64,000 bases of DNA, from the NCBI GenBank assembly GCA_013397865.1, contig VZTI01004543.1:186001-250000 (forward strand), read 5' to 3'. Of this stretch, positions 25,601 to 38,420 are shown piece by piece. The notes under the pieces are model-generated. The model had not been told where the DNA came from, did not search any database, and saw only the letters and a program-made list of their open reading frames with translations. The position numbers were made by a program, and so were the translations under genes. The first letter of the stretch is position 1; every line of letters begins with the position of its first letter. This stretch comes from Struthidea cinerea. Taxonomy: Eukaryota > Chordata > Aves > Passeriformes > Corcoracidae.

Positions 25601-27459
25601 CGCTGGCCCTCTTAGGGCACTTGGCCAGGTTGAGCGTGTTCTCGCTGGCTCAGGGCTGAGAATTCTGTGGAAAAGAGCAGGATTTGAGACGGAGAGGAGT
25701 ATCGAGGTCTCTGCTGAGGGAGGATGGAGAGGCACCGGGGCGAATGCAGGCAATGAGGATTAAGCTGCAATAATCACATATTGATAAATATGGATGGTTT
25801 GGAAGGAGGAGAAAGCAGGAAAGTGCAGGCTTGTGGAGGGAACTAATGGGTAGCAGGAGGTTTATTTTTAATTAATAAAAAACTCCTAAGAAACCGATGC
25901 AAGAGGCATGTTTGGGTTTGTTCCTTTGTTCAGCTCAGCCAAAGTCAGTGGAAGGATTCAAGGCTGGAGATGGCTCAGAGTAAGGAGACAGAGCAGCTCT
26001 CTCGAAGGTGAGCAGGATAGTAAAGAAAAAGGATTTGGCAGCTATAATTACGTGTAGAGAGAGAAAAAAGAGATTTTCTTTAAAATCCTGGCTAAATGCC
26101 AGATGTCAGGATAGGTATAGAAATCCTGACTTGGACAGGTAAATCCCAGCCTGGGAATTCCTTAGGTTTCAGCAAATGGCACAAGCAACAGAAGCGAACC
26201 AGGCATTTTGGTTTTATTCCTTAAAAATTGCTTGATAACCCTGACTCTGTGGCATGTCCCTAATTCCTGGAGGTGGTGATTACCTGGAGGTGGCCCCTGC
26301 AATAATCAAGCATATGGTGGGCAGAGTACCTGGTGAGGGGGAATATGCCATGACTGCTGGCTGCCCCCTTTTCCTTCCCAAGAACTCTGTCATCTTGTTC
26401 TTCCTAGATGCTAGATTTCATCAGGGAACTCTAGGGATGTAGTTATTTGGGATTTCTACTGTCCTCCTTGTGTTTTGGTTGGAAAGAGGTGAATCCTTTT
26501 CAATCCTGTTAGGACAGACAGTGTGGTTGGGAAGAACTGTTCAGCCAACCTTCAAAAAAAAGAAAAAGCCATTTTCATTTCTTCCCGGTTCTGTTTCTTC
26601 CCATATAGTGGAAGAGGACCCAGGAAATAATTCCCACTTGAGAATAAATTGCCAGCTTTGCTGAAAGTGCAGTCCTGACACCTCTGGGGCTGTAAAGAAG
26701 TGATACAAACCCTGTCCCTCTTGGTGTCCGTGGCCAGCATCAGTTACGAGGAATAACTTCAGCCTAGGGATGAAGTTTTGGATGCAAGTGGCTTAATTAC
26801 AGTGTGGATGGAGCATCGCTGTCTGCGCTCAGCCCACGTGTGATCTGCAGCAGTTCTCCTGCCTGAAACCACTAATGAGCTTAAGAACTCCCCTGTTTTC
26901 TCAGCGCTTAACAAAAATTAAATCCTTCCCTCCCAACAAAACTGGTCGCGTGCTCGGCCCGCTGCTTTCATCAGGAACAATGGGTGAGCGCTGACCTTCC
27001 TGAGATGCCACCTCAGAGCTCGTTACTGAATAATTAGGTGATCCTTACCCTTCCCACAAAGCTCAGGGGGTGTTTTTTGTATTGATAACGTGACATATCC
27101 CAAGGCTCAGCCTTGAATTTCAGGCGCTGGGCTGTTCCAAACTCCATCTGTCCACTAAGTGAATGTCAATCCAATTTAAGCTTGCATATGTTTCCAAGGA
27201 AACCATGGGAGGCAGTGGGGAGAAATGGATCATGGAGGGGCAGGGAGGCGAGCGCAGCAGCAGTGCTTTGACTTTTCACTATTTAAATATAATTAAACCC
27301 CAGTTCACTGTAATAACCTTACATAGAGCAGTGTCTGGAGGCCTTGAGGGTTGGATGGTTGCTCTTGGAGCAGCCTGTGTTGTGTGTAAAACACAGTGAA
27401 TTTAAAAATAAAAAAGGCTTCAGGTGCTTCTGTGAGGCCTCAGTCTAGCTCGTAGAGCT

Positions 27460-27640
27460 GGATCCCAGAATAATTTAGGTTGGAAAAGACCTCCAAGATC
27501 ATCGAGTTCTACCTGTGGCTGATCACCACCTTGTCAACCAGACCAGAGCACTGAGTGCCACATCCAGTCATTCCTTAAACACCTCTAAGAATGGTGACTC
27601 CACCACTGTCCTGGGCAGCCACTTCCAATGCTTGAAATCA
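27460..27640 (-). repeat. CR1 LINE 3' fragment
   Basis: Antisense CR1: CCCAGAATAATTTAGGTTGG, then AAAAGACCTCCAAGATCATC, CACCACCTTGTCAACCAGAC and GGTGACTCCACCACTGTCCT. Confidence 0.93.
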
Positions 27641-27847
27641 TGGGTTTGGGTAGTGAGGTCCTCATTTTCTTGCTCTCAGGCTGGAAAGCTCATGCAGCCG
27701 TGCAAACACCTATCCAGCCCTCAGCTGAACAAAGCAAGCTGTGAATGGATCCAAAGAAGTCTTCATATGTGTATTTAGACCCCCACAAAAATATAAATGG
27801 GAAGTGCTTAGATAAATTTAAAATCAGTGTCCTGCTCATGTTAAAAG

Positions 27848-27965
27848 AGCCAGGTTGGACAAGGCTTGGAGCAGCCTGGGCTAGTGGAAAGTGTCCCTGC
27901 CCATGGAGGTTGGAATGGGATGATTGTTACGGTCCCTGCTGACCCAAACCATTCTAGGATAAAAC
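27848..27965 (+). repeat. CR1 LINE 3' fragment
   Basis: Sense CR1: AGCCAGGTTGGACAAGGCTT, then CTAGTGGAAAGTGTCCCTGC and CCCAAACCATTCTAGGAT. Confidence 0.9.
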
Positions 27966-30922
27966 ACCTTAATGCTGCATGCAGGTGTACTTGTGTTTGG
28001 AGGGCAGTAACATTGACAGGCCTTGCCCGGGGAGCAGGAAAGCCGCTGAATATTCGGATATTTGCTCCTGATCCCTCAGATCAGCTGCAGGTGCTGAGGG
28101 TCCCCAAGGGCTCATCGTTTACCAGAGGTGTGAGAACTTCCAGGCGCATCCCAGCTCAAGCAGAGGCATGGAAGGAAAGCTGTGAGGTGACACTGTGCAG
28201 GAGGCCCCAGAGGTAGTTTGGGGTCTGTTCCTTTTGCAGACCCCATGTCAACCACAGCAGAGACCTGACAGAAGCTGTAGCATCCTCTGGGAAGCATCAC
28301 TCAGCTCTGCTGGTGCTCCCATGTGTGTGGCGAAGTTGTAAGCAGGGTGGGAAGCAGCAGAGCTGTAGACTCAAACACAAACTTTGTGCTTGGTTTCTGT
28401 TCAGAAGAAATGAGAATTTCTCCCCCCTCCCCCCCCGCCATTTCCAGGAATTCATCTTGAACTGAGAGTTTAAATCCTGCAGAAGCCAGGGCTGTAAGTC
28501 TGCCTGGCTTTCTGGAGCAAAGTGTGTTTCTACCTGTTAATACAGCTGTTAAATAAAATGTTTATCTTAGTTATTGAAATGAGGAGTGAGGAGCTAGCTT
28601 TGGAGCTCTAAAATGGGATATTATCTGTCATTTTAGGTTGAAGAATGCTGCTGCTTTAAAATGTTTTACTGTGACAAATAGCTGGAGCTGAAATTCTGGT
28701 GTCTGGGGATATCCTGCGTGGATACATCTCTCCTTGTGCACTGTAACTGCAATCTGAGGCAGAAACTCCTCAGCTCTGAGCTCTTTGCAGCTGTTGTCCA
28801 GCATCAGATCCTCTTTGGATCAAATCTCCCGAGATTTGGACTGCCAGCAGCAAAACTGGCCGAGGGGAGGTGTGTGCTGGGCACAGGCACTAGGAATCGT
28901 CCTTGGCCCGAGCTGTGGGATAGCAGGGGGGTTCTGGCTGCTTGGGGGGGCTTTGCAGCACATTCCTCCTTATCGGCTGTTTACCCTTCCTCGCTGGGCA
29001 CAGCCTGGGAAAGCAGAGCTTGCTGCAGCTTGCTTGGATCTTCCAGCAGCTCCTGGAAACTTCCTACCAGTTCTCCCAACATTCGACCGGTAGCTGTGAG
29101 CGTCTCCCACTGCCACTTTGGCTCTGCTTCAGCTGGCAGCTCGTGCAGCTCAGGAATCCCTCTGGGATCGTCTCTCCAGTCGCATTTCCCATGGTCTGGC
29201 TTCACACGCTGTCTCCTTGTACCCCACTCCTTGGAGCCTGTCACTCTGAACTGTGTGCATCTTTTACCCTTGTGCTCCTGTGCTGGTGACTGGAATGGAT
29301 GAGGGTGGTTTTCCCTTCCTCATCCCTCTGATCCACGCATTGAACACCTCAATGTGCAGTCAATGTTCTCAAATCCTGTGACTGATAATGAAGGGGTTAA
29401 TTCTGATTATTTTTTTGTTTCTCCACTTGTCAGTGCTAGGAGTTCCTCAAAAGTTTTGCTGTTTTCTTCCCTATTACAAATATTCTCCTCAAGGTTGGAG
29501 GAAGCACGTGGGAGGGTGGTTTTGCAGTACCAGAGCATCCTTTGGCAGAAGAGCTTGTGTAGCAGTCTTCTCCCCACTACTCAGCACACCTGGATGTTTT
29601 GAAGCCACAGTCTGACTTCAAGGAACCGTCCTGAAAATCAGTCGGAGGCACCTGTGGCATTTCCATAAAACTAGGCTGCACTGCTTAAAAGCTTTGTGGG
29701 TCCCCAGAGGAAGTTGTAATTAGGCTCCTTTGCCAGAGAGCTGATGGTTTATCCTCTGGAGTTCCCACTGGCTCCATGGTGACCTGCACTGGTGGGAGAA
29801 TAGAAGTGTTCAACATCCCCCCAGAATTCAACCTGGAGCTCTTGGGATCAAGGGTGTAACTTAGTCATTGTTCTTAACCATTCCTGGTGCTGTTTAGTCT
29901 GTTTTTCCTCCTGGCTGTGCAAGGGGCAGTGAAATCCAAGTAATATTTTGGTGGGATGGAGTTTATATGGCCCACCTTATTGAAAAAGTCTCATCCTAGC
30001 CCTGGCTTGGAGAGCTGGGTGTGTTTAATTGCTGCCTTTCTGAACGGCCAAGCGGTGTCACGCACGTGTGGGTCGATAAATGCACCTTAATGAGTGCATC
30101 TAAACCAGGTCACTCCCAGCACAGGCTGCAAACCCTGTCCAGTCTATTTAAAGGGGATATTTGTTGCCTTGACTGATCAAACCTGGGGCACAAGCAAAGG
30201 TGTGTGTTTAATACACCTCTAACAATGTGGGTAAGGGATGAAAGAGCTGGGGCAGCTCCTAATGGGAGTTAAATGGGCTCTCATGGAAGCAGTGTTCCAG
30301 CGAGCTGGGCTTCTCCTTGTCTAAAGTGGCTGAATTGCCTGTGTGTGCCTTGTGGTTCCCGGGATTTTAACATGTTACAGCATCCAGCTCCTGCTTGAGT
30401 TTTCTCTCACCAGATTTCTGATCTGTGCCAGCTGCTGGTTCCTAGAAATGTGCCTCTGGCTGTTCTCAGGACCTTTGTCAACACAGAGTCCCTTTGCTTC
30501 CTGAGCTTAAATGATCCAATTTGATATAAATTTAAATAATTCCTCTGCTAACACCCTAGGAATTAAGGAACTTTTTCTCCTTGGAGGTGTCAGGTGTGGC
30601 AGCACCATTCAGCAGTGCTGGATTTCCTCAGACTGACCAAATACATGAAACCAGTTGAGTTGTGAAATTTTAAGTGGAACTTCTTCCCTTACCTTGTGGG
30701 TTACTGATTTGTAAATACTGTCTCAGGCACTAATGGGAGGGAGGAAAGGTTTAAAGTAGGTTTAGGTAGGCTTGGCAGTTCTGCCTTGGCTAAAAACACA
30801 TCACCAGAAGATGTGTGAATATACACCTGTGTTTGTGGTGGTGACTGGTCCTGTATTTTGTGAACGAAAAAAAAACTGTGTATTTTAAAGCCACATCTGC
30901 GCTTTTATTCCAGAAGTTCCCA

Positions 30923-31080
30923 AACCATTCTGTGATTCATGGAATGCCAGAATGGTTTGGGTGGGAAGGGACCTTAAAGCTCATCCATTTCCACCCCCTG
31001 CCATGGGCAGGGACACCTTCCACCAACCTGTGCCAGGGCCTCACCACCCTCACAGAGAAGAATTAGATTCTCTGATTCTA
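30923..31080 (-). repeat. CR1 LINE 3' fragment with internal deletion
   Basis: Antisense CR1: CCAGAATGGTTTGGGTGGGA, then CCCCCTGCCATGGGCAGGGA. The next segment jumps from CACCTTCCA directly to CAACCTGTGCCAGGG. Compared with the copies at 32.8 and 37.2 kb, it lacks roughly 95 bases of the middle part. Confidence 0.9.
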
Positions 31081-32832
31081 GTTCAAGTCCAGCAAAGTTG
31101 GCTCCAGATTTAAGGTCTGCTCAGCATTCAGTGCAGCACTGTGGTTTACAAGACTTCAGAGAAGGAGAGGGTTTGGTTCTAAGGATTGCAGTGGGAATCC
31201 AAAAGTTCTGTAAAGTCTTCCTTTGACTTGAGTTTTGGGTTGGGATTGAAACTCTCAAATGGAAAAGTGCTTAGCATAACTCATCCTCTGTCACCTTTGT
31301 CCTCAGCTGGGAACGTGTGGGGTTAACGCTGGTGTTTCAAGTGATGATCAGAAAGTGAGAATAAAGAAGTAGAAAGTCTGTTTTCTTTTGAAATGTCTGT
31401 TAAACTTTGAATAGAAAGAGGAATCAAAACCTTTGATGGAGGAAATCCCAGAGAGCTGTTCTGCTGTATGGACAACTCGCAACCCAGCTGAGAGTGAAGT
31501 GGCGTGCTACTACTGTTTAAACCATGTAGAAACTAAAAAGGTATTTCCAAATGCAAGATGATACTGTCTGAAGTACTTATTCTAGAACTGAAAATAATTC
31601 AGGTAGCAGTTTTAGTCTGAAGAGGTAGTTCTGGTCAGTGTATTTCAACTGGAGATGAGTCAGAACATAATCCTCGAAAATACTACGTGAACTTGTTCTT
31701 TAACAGCTTTGTTTTGCCTGTTTGGGTTTAAAGCTTCTGTAAATTTAAGTCAAGGTTATAAACATGCATGTCTGTTAAATTCTCAAATTCAGGCTGTCTT
31801 CTGCACTCCTCTCAGAGATGATAACTCCTAGAGTCCATACCTGGAGCCACAGTGCCAAGGATTCGGACACTGAGGTGGGGCACCGGCAGTTTTGAGGGCC
31901 ACTGAAGTGAGGAAAATAAGATGAAGATTATTTAAAGGAAAAAAAGTGTTTAAATAAAATGTTTAGTTAAATGTCACGTTGAAGGAATACCTTGCCCTTC
32001 CCTGAATTTCCTGCATTGCTTTTTTCTCCCCTAAAGCCAGTTTTGAGCTTGTTGTGTAGGAACGTGTTGTCTTTGGATCCTGAGGGTGCCATGCTGACAG
32101 TTCCCAGTCAGGAGAGAGTGAATGGAGATCTTTTTGGGAGAGACGTACCGGAGGGAGGAGAAGGGAAATCCGGATCCAGAGATAGGATGGCAGTGACAGC
32201 TCCGTGACATGGAGAGGAGCTGGCAGGGATGCACCTGCCCTTCAAATTCCCACAGGCAGCACAGTTTGCAGCCGCACGTGTAGAACACGGAATCACGGCG
32301 CAGCTTGAATTGTTTAAGCTCAGCAGCTTTAAGGAAGCTCCTGAAGCAGTTGTGGAAGGGTGTGATTATAATATATAGAAGAACTTTAATATTTACTACA
32401 GAAAAACCTTACACCTTGTTCTTCAAAATAAAGCCTTGGGAATAATTTGTTATTCCATTTTGTCCGTGGAACAGGAAGGGTGCCAGAGCTATCTGAGCAA
32501 AGTGACATATGATTGATATTTTACCAGACTCAGCCTTCTGCCGCGAAGGAACCGAGTTTGCATTTTGCATATATGAAAAATCAGATGAGCAGGGCTTGTG
32601 TGGGTTATTTTTTTTTAAACTTTGATTGGCAAAGCTTGTGCTCCTTCTATAAACACGACTGTGAAAGCTGGCCCGGAATATTTTTGACTTGGTTTTTCAA
32701 ACTACTTATAGGCATGTTTTAGGGTGTTGTTGGCGTAGCTGTCACATGGCAGCTTTGTACAGAACCTATTTAAAGCTGTAACAGGCAATTCCGTGTAAAT
32801 GGGTGATATTTAATAGATCTGGTATTTTATAG

Positions 32833-33150
32833 AGTCACAGAATCCCAGAATGATTTGTGTTGGAAGAGACCTTAAGGATTATCTCATTCCACACCCTGCT
32901 ACAGGCAGAGACACTTTCCCCTAGCCCAGGTTACTCCAAGCTCTGTCCAGCTTGGCCTTGGACACTGCCAGGGATGGGGCAGCCACAGCTTCTCTGGGCA
33001 ACCTGTGCTAGGGCCTCACCACCCCCATAGAAGAATTTCCTCCTGGTATCCCATCTAACCCTGCCCTCTGTCAGGGTGGAGCCATTCCCCCTTATCATGT
33101 CACTACCTGCTCTTTTAAAAAGTCCCTTTCCTTCTTGCTGCTGCTGTTCC
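32833..33150 (-). repeat. CR1 LINE 3' fragment
   Basis: Antisense CR1 of the CCATGGGCAGGGACACC-type subfamily: AGAGTCACAGAATCCCAGAA, GGGGCAGCCACAGCTTCTCT, then GGTGGAGCCATTCCCCCTTA. Confidence 0.95.
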
Positions 33151-34483
33151 CTGGGATATTTCAGGATTGCAATATCTATGTAAGCTTCAGCCTTCCCGTT
33201 TTTCTAGGTGGTCTAGTGTGCACCTCCCATCCTTTCCCGTGTTCCTCTTGCCTAATCTCTGGTCTCTGAATGCCTTCACCAAAAGGAAACCTTAGTAACT
33301 AGATCACTGGGGAGTGATGGCAGCAAAAGCCAAGTGTCAAAGCATCTCTTTCCATCAAATTGTCAGCCTGGAGACAAGCTCAGCCTCATTTCCACACCCA
33401 CATCCTTGTACTCACCTGCAAATGCCAGGGAATTCCTTTGCCCTACCTGGTGTTTCCTTGCAGCAGCATGCTTGAGGCTGCTTATCCATGGTTCTCCATG
33501 AGTCGCTGCTGCTGCTACAGCTGGGAGGGTCCTGTGGGAAGCACGAGTGATGGATGCTGTTTGGGAATTGCCATATGCTCTGTCACACTCTAGAATCCAT
33601 TAATTCCAAGTTTCCTTCTCATCCTGGTGCATCCCTCCCTAACTTGTTGAAAGGCAAAGAAAATACGTTCCCTCCGAGAGAAGGAAGGTAGTCATGTTAT
33701 CCATCTCTGAGCAAACTAAGGGGACAGAAACAAATCCTGGTCTCTGCTTCCAGTTTTTCCTGTCTTTGGAGCGGGTTTGGAGTTTTGGGGAGTCAAGGGC
33801 GGCTTTGCCTGTGGTTAAGCACAGGGTTTGCATCTCTTCTGCAGAGAGTGAGTATGAAACTGTGGCTGTGCCGTTGCCTCTCAAGCTCTGACCCCACTTG
33901 AGCCAATTTCAGTGGGGTTTGGAAGGCTGTGAAGAGCAACAAAGGCACCAAAGCTTCCCACAGACGCACAGAACAACGCTGCTTTATGTTGGGGTCACAA
34001 GCGAAAGGCTTGTGACAACTCTTGGGGTGGAAATCTGCAGTTCTTCAAGGCCGTAGGAAGTGGTTTTGCCAGTGTTGATCACGGGCGTGCAGTGAAGGTT
34101 TGCTTTCAGAAACTTGGGGTTTGCTTTAATGCAAATACATACCAGACCCCAAAGCTTTGGGGCTCCAAACTTGATCGGGGTTTGGTGCCTGATGTTGGAG
34201 TCGCTGAGGTCACTTATCAGTCCCCACATTTGTTTTTCACTTCATCATTTCCTGTCTATTCTGCTCGGTGGCAGCCTGTCGCTGGAAACATGACACAGTG
34301 TTACAGCTTCTTACCATCGGTAAAGGGGGAAGGAAAGCCGGTGCTTTCCACGAAGGAATGTGCTTTTCCAGGTGTTGCGTTAATTATCCAAACAACCTGC
34401 CTTGTTGATTTTGAGGAAATATCGTCTGATTCTCCCCCACGCTTGCACGTTGTTCACTTCCACTGGTGTTTTCCCTCTTGTCC

Positions 34484-34697
34484 CCTTTTTTCCTCCCCTC
34501 TTTCCCCCCCCATTTCCCCCCCTTTCTTCTATTTTCTCCCACTTTTTCACTGTCCTTTCCCCTCCTTTTCTTTTTCCCCTCCTTTTCTTTTTCCTCCCTT
34601 TTCTCCCCCTCCCATTTCCTTTCCCCTTCTTTTTACCTCCCCCTTCTTTTTACCCCCTCTTCTTTTTCCCCTATTTTTTCGCCTTTCCTCTTCCCTG
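34484..34697. repeat. Pyrimidine-only low-complexity tract
   Basis: About 210 bases are almost purely C and T on the + strand, with sparse single A, C-runs up to eight and TTTTCT-rich units. Open frames here are low-complexity artefacts. Such polypurine/polypyrimidine tracts can adopt triplex (H-DNA) structures. Confidence 0.93.
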
Positions 34698-35232
34698 AGA
34701 ATGCTGCTTGCTGAGGCTGCAGAGAGTGTGAGAACAGCCAGCAAAATGTAATTTTGGCTTCCCCAGACAGAGCACTGCCACTAGGCAAGATCTGAAACCA
34801 GATAACGAAGGCTGAGCCAGACCTTCCCAAGGAATCAGCCGGGGAGCTCCTCGGGGGTGTTCCCAGCTCTGGCTCCGGGTAGCGCAGGTCGGACCTGCGC
34901 CCGGCCGGATTCGCTCCCTGTGCCGCTGCTTTCGGACACATTTGGCACTCGGGGTGTGAAGCCCCGGGCTCTCATTGCAGTTGTCTGTGATTTATCACGG
35001 CCACACACGGGCTGCAAAACTCCCAGCCGGGTGGCTGGAGCACACACAGGCTTTCGCAACAGCGGGGGGATAATTACGGGTGTTGGAGCAGGGAGTGGAG
35101 CAGAGCCCAGTCCAGGACAGCTCCCAGAGATCCTCTTGGCTGTGCCAGAGTTGCCCCACATCCCTTTTTACAAGCCTGTTTGAAGCTGTGGAGGCTGTGT
35201 GTCCACATGGCTTTCAGAAGCTGCTGGCAGTG

Positions 35233-35466
35233 AATCACAGAATGCTGGAATGGTTTGAGTTGGAAGGGATCTTAAAGATCCATCCCCCTGCCATGGGCAG
35301 GGACACCTTCCACTATTCCAGGTTGCTCCAAGCCCCATGCAGCCTGGCGTCGGACACTTCCAGGGATGGGGCAGCCACAGCTTCTCTGGGCAACCTGTGC
35401 CAGTGCCGGAGCACCCTCACAGGGAAGAATTTCTTCCCAAAATCCCATCTAACCCTGCTCTGGTAC
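35233..35466 (-). repeat. CR1 LINE 3' fragment
   Basis: Antisense CR1: AATCACAGAATGCTGGAATG, then CCCCCTGCCATGGGCAGGGA, CAGCCACAGCTTCTCTGGGC and AAAATCCCATCTAACCCTGC. Confidence 0.95.
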
Positions 35467-36399
35467 AATGGTCAGAGCTGTGCTGATGAGTGAGAGAAAC
35501 CAGCCCTTTCTGCAGCCTAATGAGCTCTGTATAAACAGTTCTCTCCAGAGCGTGTGGATGATGGAGCTTTCAATGGGTCTCTGGAGAAAAATCAGGACTG
35601 GACCCTGGGAAGACAAATTGCAGCCTCCTACAGCTACAGATTTTCTGAATGTTTGAGAGGAAGGCGATGTTTCCACTCATGGGACGTGCATGGCATTCAA
35701 GGAACTCAACCTGGGATACCTGATGCTGCTGCGATTTATCTGGATTTCCCAGAACTCCTGCAAGGCTTCTTCCATGCAACATGTTCCTTAGAGTACCAGG
35801 AATTACTCGCCTGCGAAAGCAACAGGGAGAAAGGAGCCAATCCTCCAGATACTCACAGTTGTAGGGCTGTTGTCACAGCATAAGCTGTTCCAATGGAAAT
35901 GGATAGACAGGATTCAAGTAGATAGGGCTGAGAGTCATCAGAGTGGTGCCGTGCACAGAGAGGAGGATTGGTGTTGTCGTAACTCTTTGTGTGTTATTGA
36001 AGTGCCAAATGGATCAGGAGCTTTAAAAGCTTTAATTTCTGTGCTTTTGGCATCGTCTCTTGGAACGTGCGCATCTCCGTAGTGAAGCTCTGGAGAGGAA
36101 ATGGGGCTTGAAGGGGTAGTCCCAGACTAGTTTCTTCTAATTTCACTTGCAATCAAGTGCTGGAGAGGGAGAGACAGATGCTGCAGCTGCGTGATTACAG
36201 AACATGCAGCTGTTATCACACTTGCTTCTTTTCCTGCTAATGAGGCATCAACTCTCTCCTGAGTTTGCTGTTTGGGTAATGGTTTTATTCTAGCACGAAA
36301 CTAGAAGTGGTTTTAATTTTTCTTTATTCTGATCTGGTTTGGGTTCGGCAGCTGGCAAGATGGTTTTTCAGAACTAGTCTGGTTTGAGGAAGGGCTTGC

Positions 36400-36577
36400 C
36401 AGAGGAGTGTTGCCTGGAGAAGCTGTGGGTGCCTCATTCCTGGAAGTGTTCAAGGCCAGGTTGGACGGGGCTTGGAGCAACTTGGGCTAGTGGAAGGTGT
36501 CCCTGCCCATGGCAGGGGGTTGGAATGGGATCAGCTTTAAGGTCCCTTCCAACCCAAACCATTCTGTGATTGTATGA
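36400..36577 (+). repeat. CR1 LINE 3' fragment
   Basis: Sense CR1, same subfamily as the inverted copies at 35.2 and 37.2 kb: GTTCAAGGCCAGGTTGGACG, GCCCATGGCAGGGGGTTGGA, then CCAAACCATTCTGTGATTG. Confidence 0.95.
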
Positions 36578-37151
36578 TAAGGAGGCAGCAATTCCAACTA
36601 GCTTTAAAATGCTTGGTGGGCTCTGGATGCAGCTGGATACACTGAGCTGCTTGGAACTTTTATTTCCAACACCTCAATGTCTTCTCGCCATTAATCCAGT
36701 TCCTCAGCCACGAGCAGTAAAGGGGTGGTTCTGGTTTAAGTATCTTCACTTTCAGTTCTTCACATTTTCTCGCGCTTTCTTGGAAACTTCTGGGCACAGG
36801 CGGCTTTGTATTGTGAAGCAATACAAAGGTGGAGAGAAGATGAAGATCTCTGCCACTCTCCCCTCCCAGCTGGCAAGAGCACAATACTCTCTGGAAGGAA
36901 GCTCAGCAGGACTCTGATTTTGAGGAATGATGCATTTGCCTGTCAGAGGGCTGAGTCTTGAGTGTTGTTCAAAAGCTCTGTCTCTGTGTTGTGCTGGGGG
37001 AAGAGGAGGGATTGCCGGATCCCAGGTGACCTGGGAGCAGGAGCATCCCCTCACGAAACAATCCATGCAGTGCAGGTGATTGCAGAGTTGTGGAAAAACC
37101 TCTGGGTAGTTCAGCATACCAAGGATTGGTTTTGTTCCATAGGTGCTGGCA

Positions 37152-37552
37152 ATGAATCATAGAATCCTGGAATGGTTTGGTTTGGAAGGGATTTTAAAGC
37201 TCAAGCAGTTCCACCCCCTGCCATGGGCAGGAACACCTTCTACTAGCCCAGGTTGCTCCAAGCCCCACCCAACCTGGCCTTGGACGCTGCCAGGGATGGG
37301 GCAGCCACAGCTTCTCTGGGCAGCCTGTGCCAGGGCCTCACCACCCTCACAGGGAAGAATTTATTTCTGATATCCCATCTATCCCTGCCCTCTGTCAGGG
37401 TGGAGCCATTCCCCCTTGTTCAAAGCCCCTCTCCAACTTTCCTGTAGGCCCCTTCAGTCACTGGAAGGGGAAATTAGGTCACCTCAAAGTTTCTCCAGGC
37501 TGAACAATCCAAATTCTCTTACATCCCCTTCCCTCAGTCTCTCCCAGCCTTT
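37152..37552 (-). repeat. CR1 LINE 3' fragment (about 400 bp)
   Basis: Antisense CR1: AATCATAGAATCCTGGAATG, then CCACCCCCTGCCATGGGCAG, GAGCCATTCCCCCTTGTTCA and, at its deeper end, TTTCTCCAGGCTGAACAATC. Confidence 0.95.
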
Positions 37553-38259
37553 TCCTAACTTTAGAGCAGCTATGGCATGAACAGTCACACCTATAGCACC
37601 CAGTTTTTAGCAGATATTCCAACTCATTTGAGCACAAAACCTCCAGGATGTGTGGTGCCAGGCTGGGTCAGGCTCCTGCCTGTGGAAACCTGAGGAGAAC
37701 AAGGTGCCTGATGCTGGGTTTAAGGCAAACCATGGCTGTTTATTTTGGGATTTTCACCTCTGCCAGAGGCTCAGTCTCTCAGTAGGGACAGTAGAAAATA
37801 GGATGAAAGTTGCAAGGAAACCACTGGTCCATATAGCCTGGGAAGAGTTATCCTCCCCAAGGCATGTTCTGCAGGATGCCTGCTCTGCCTCTGCCAAATC
37901 CTGCTCTGCCTGATGCATTTTTAAAAATTATAGTCGTCTCCCAAACTCCAGAGGTTGCATGTGGTCAGTTTAGCCTCTTGTGCAAGAAGAATTCAATTCT
38001 GGAGGAAATTCTGTATGACTTGGTCCTCCTGATTCCCGGAGCCTGATTTTCTGATAAGAAAAATGTGGACATATATAAATGCTTGTTCCCCACTGAGCTC
38101 TCCTGTTGGGGCACCAGCCATGGGATATATCCTGTTTAATGGGATGTAGGGACTCAGTCACCTCAAAACACATTGCCAAGAGCATGACATCTAGAAAAGC
38201 ACCATGCAAACCCCAGCGGGTTTCGATTCCTGAATTTCCCTTAGTTAATGCATATATAA

Positions 38260-38420
38260 GTAAGGCAATTAAAACACATTGGGCTTATTTCAAATAGATA
38301 ATCTAATTATCAGCTTGATTAAACCATATCAAATGAACAGTTCTTGTAATTCAGGAGCTTTGTTCTAATCACTGCCAAAGCAGTAGGAGCTTTAATTAAA
38401 AGCCTCAAAAGTGGCAGACC
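38260..38420. promoter_or_regulatory. AT-rich block with homeodomain-type motifs, candidate enhancer
   Basis: Within about 160 bases there are AATCTAATTATC, GCTTGATTAAACC and GCTTTAATTAAAAG, in a non-repetitive setting 1.1 kb before the first coding exon of BAHD1. Conservation was not testable here. Motif density alone is weak evidence. Confidence 0.2.

Noticed and set aside
28718..29302. 194-codon + strand frame in BAHD1 intron 1
   Set aside because: No splice context or domain was found, and other frames over the same bases are equally open.
34092..34751. 219-codon + strand frame rich in Pro, Phe, Leu and Ser
   Set aside because: Half of it is the pyrimidine tract read as low-complexity protein. 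There is no initiation or splice support.
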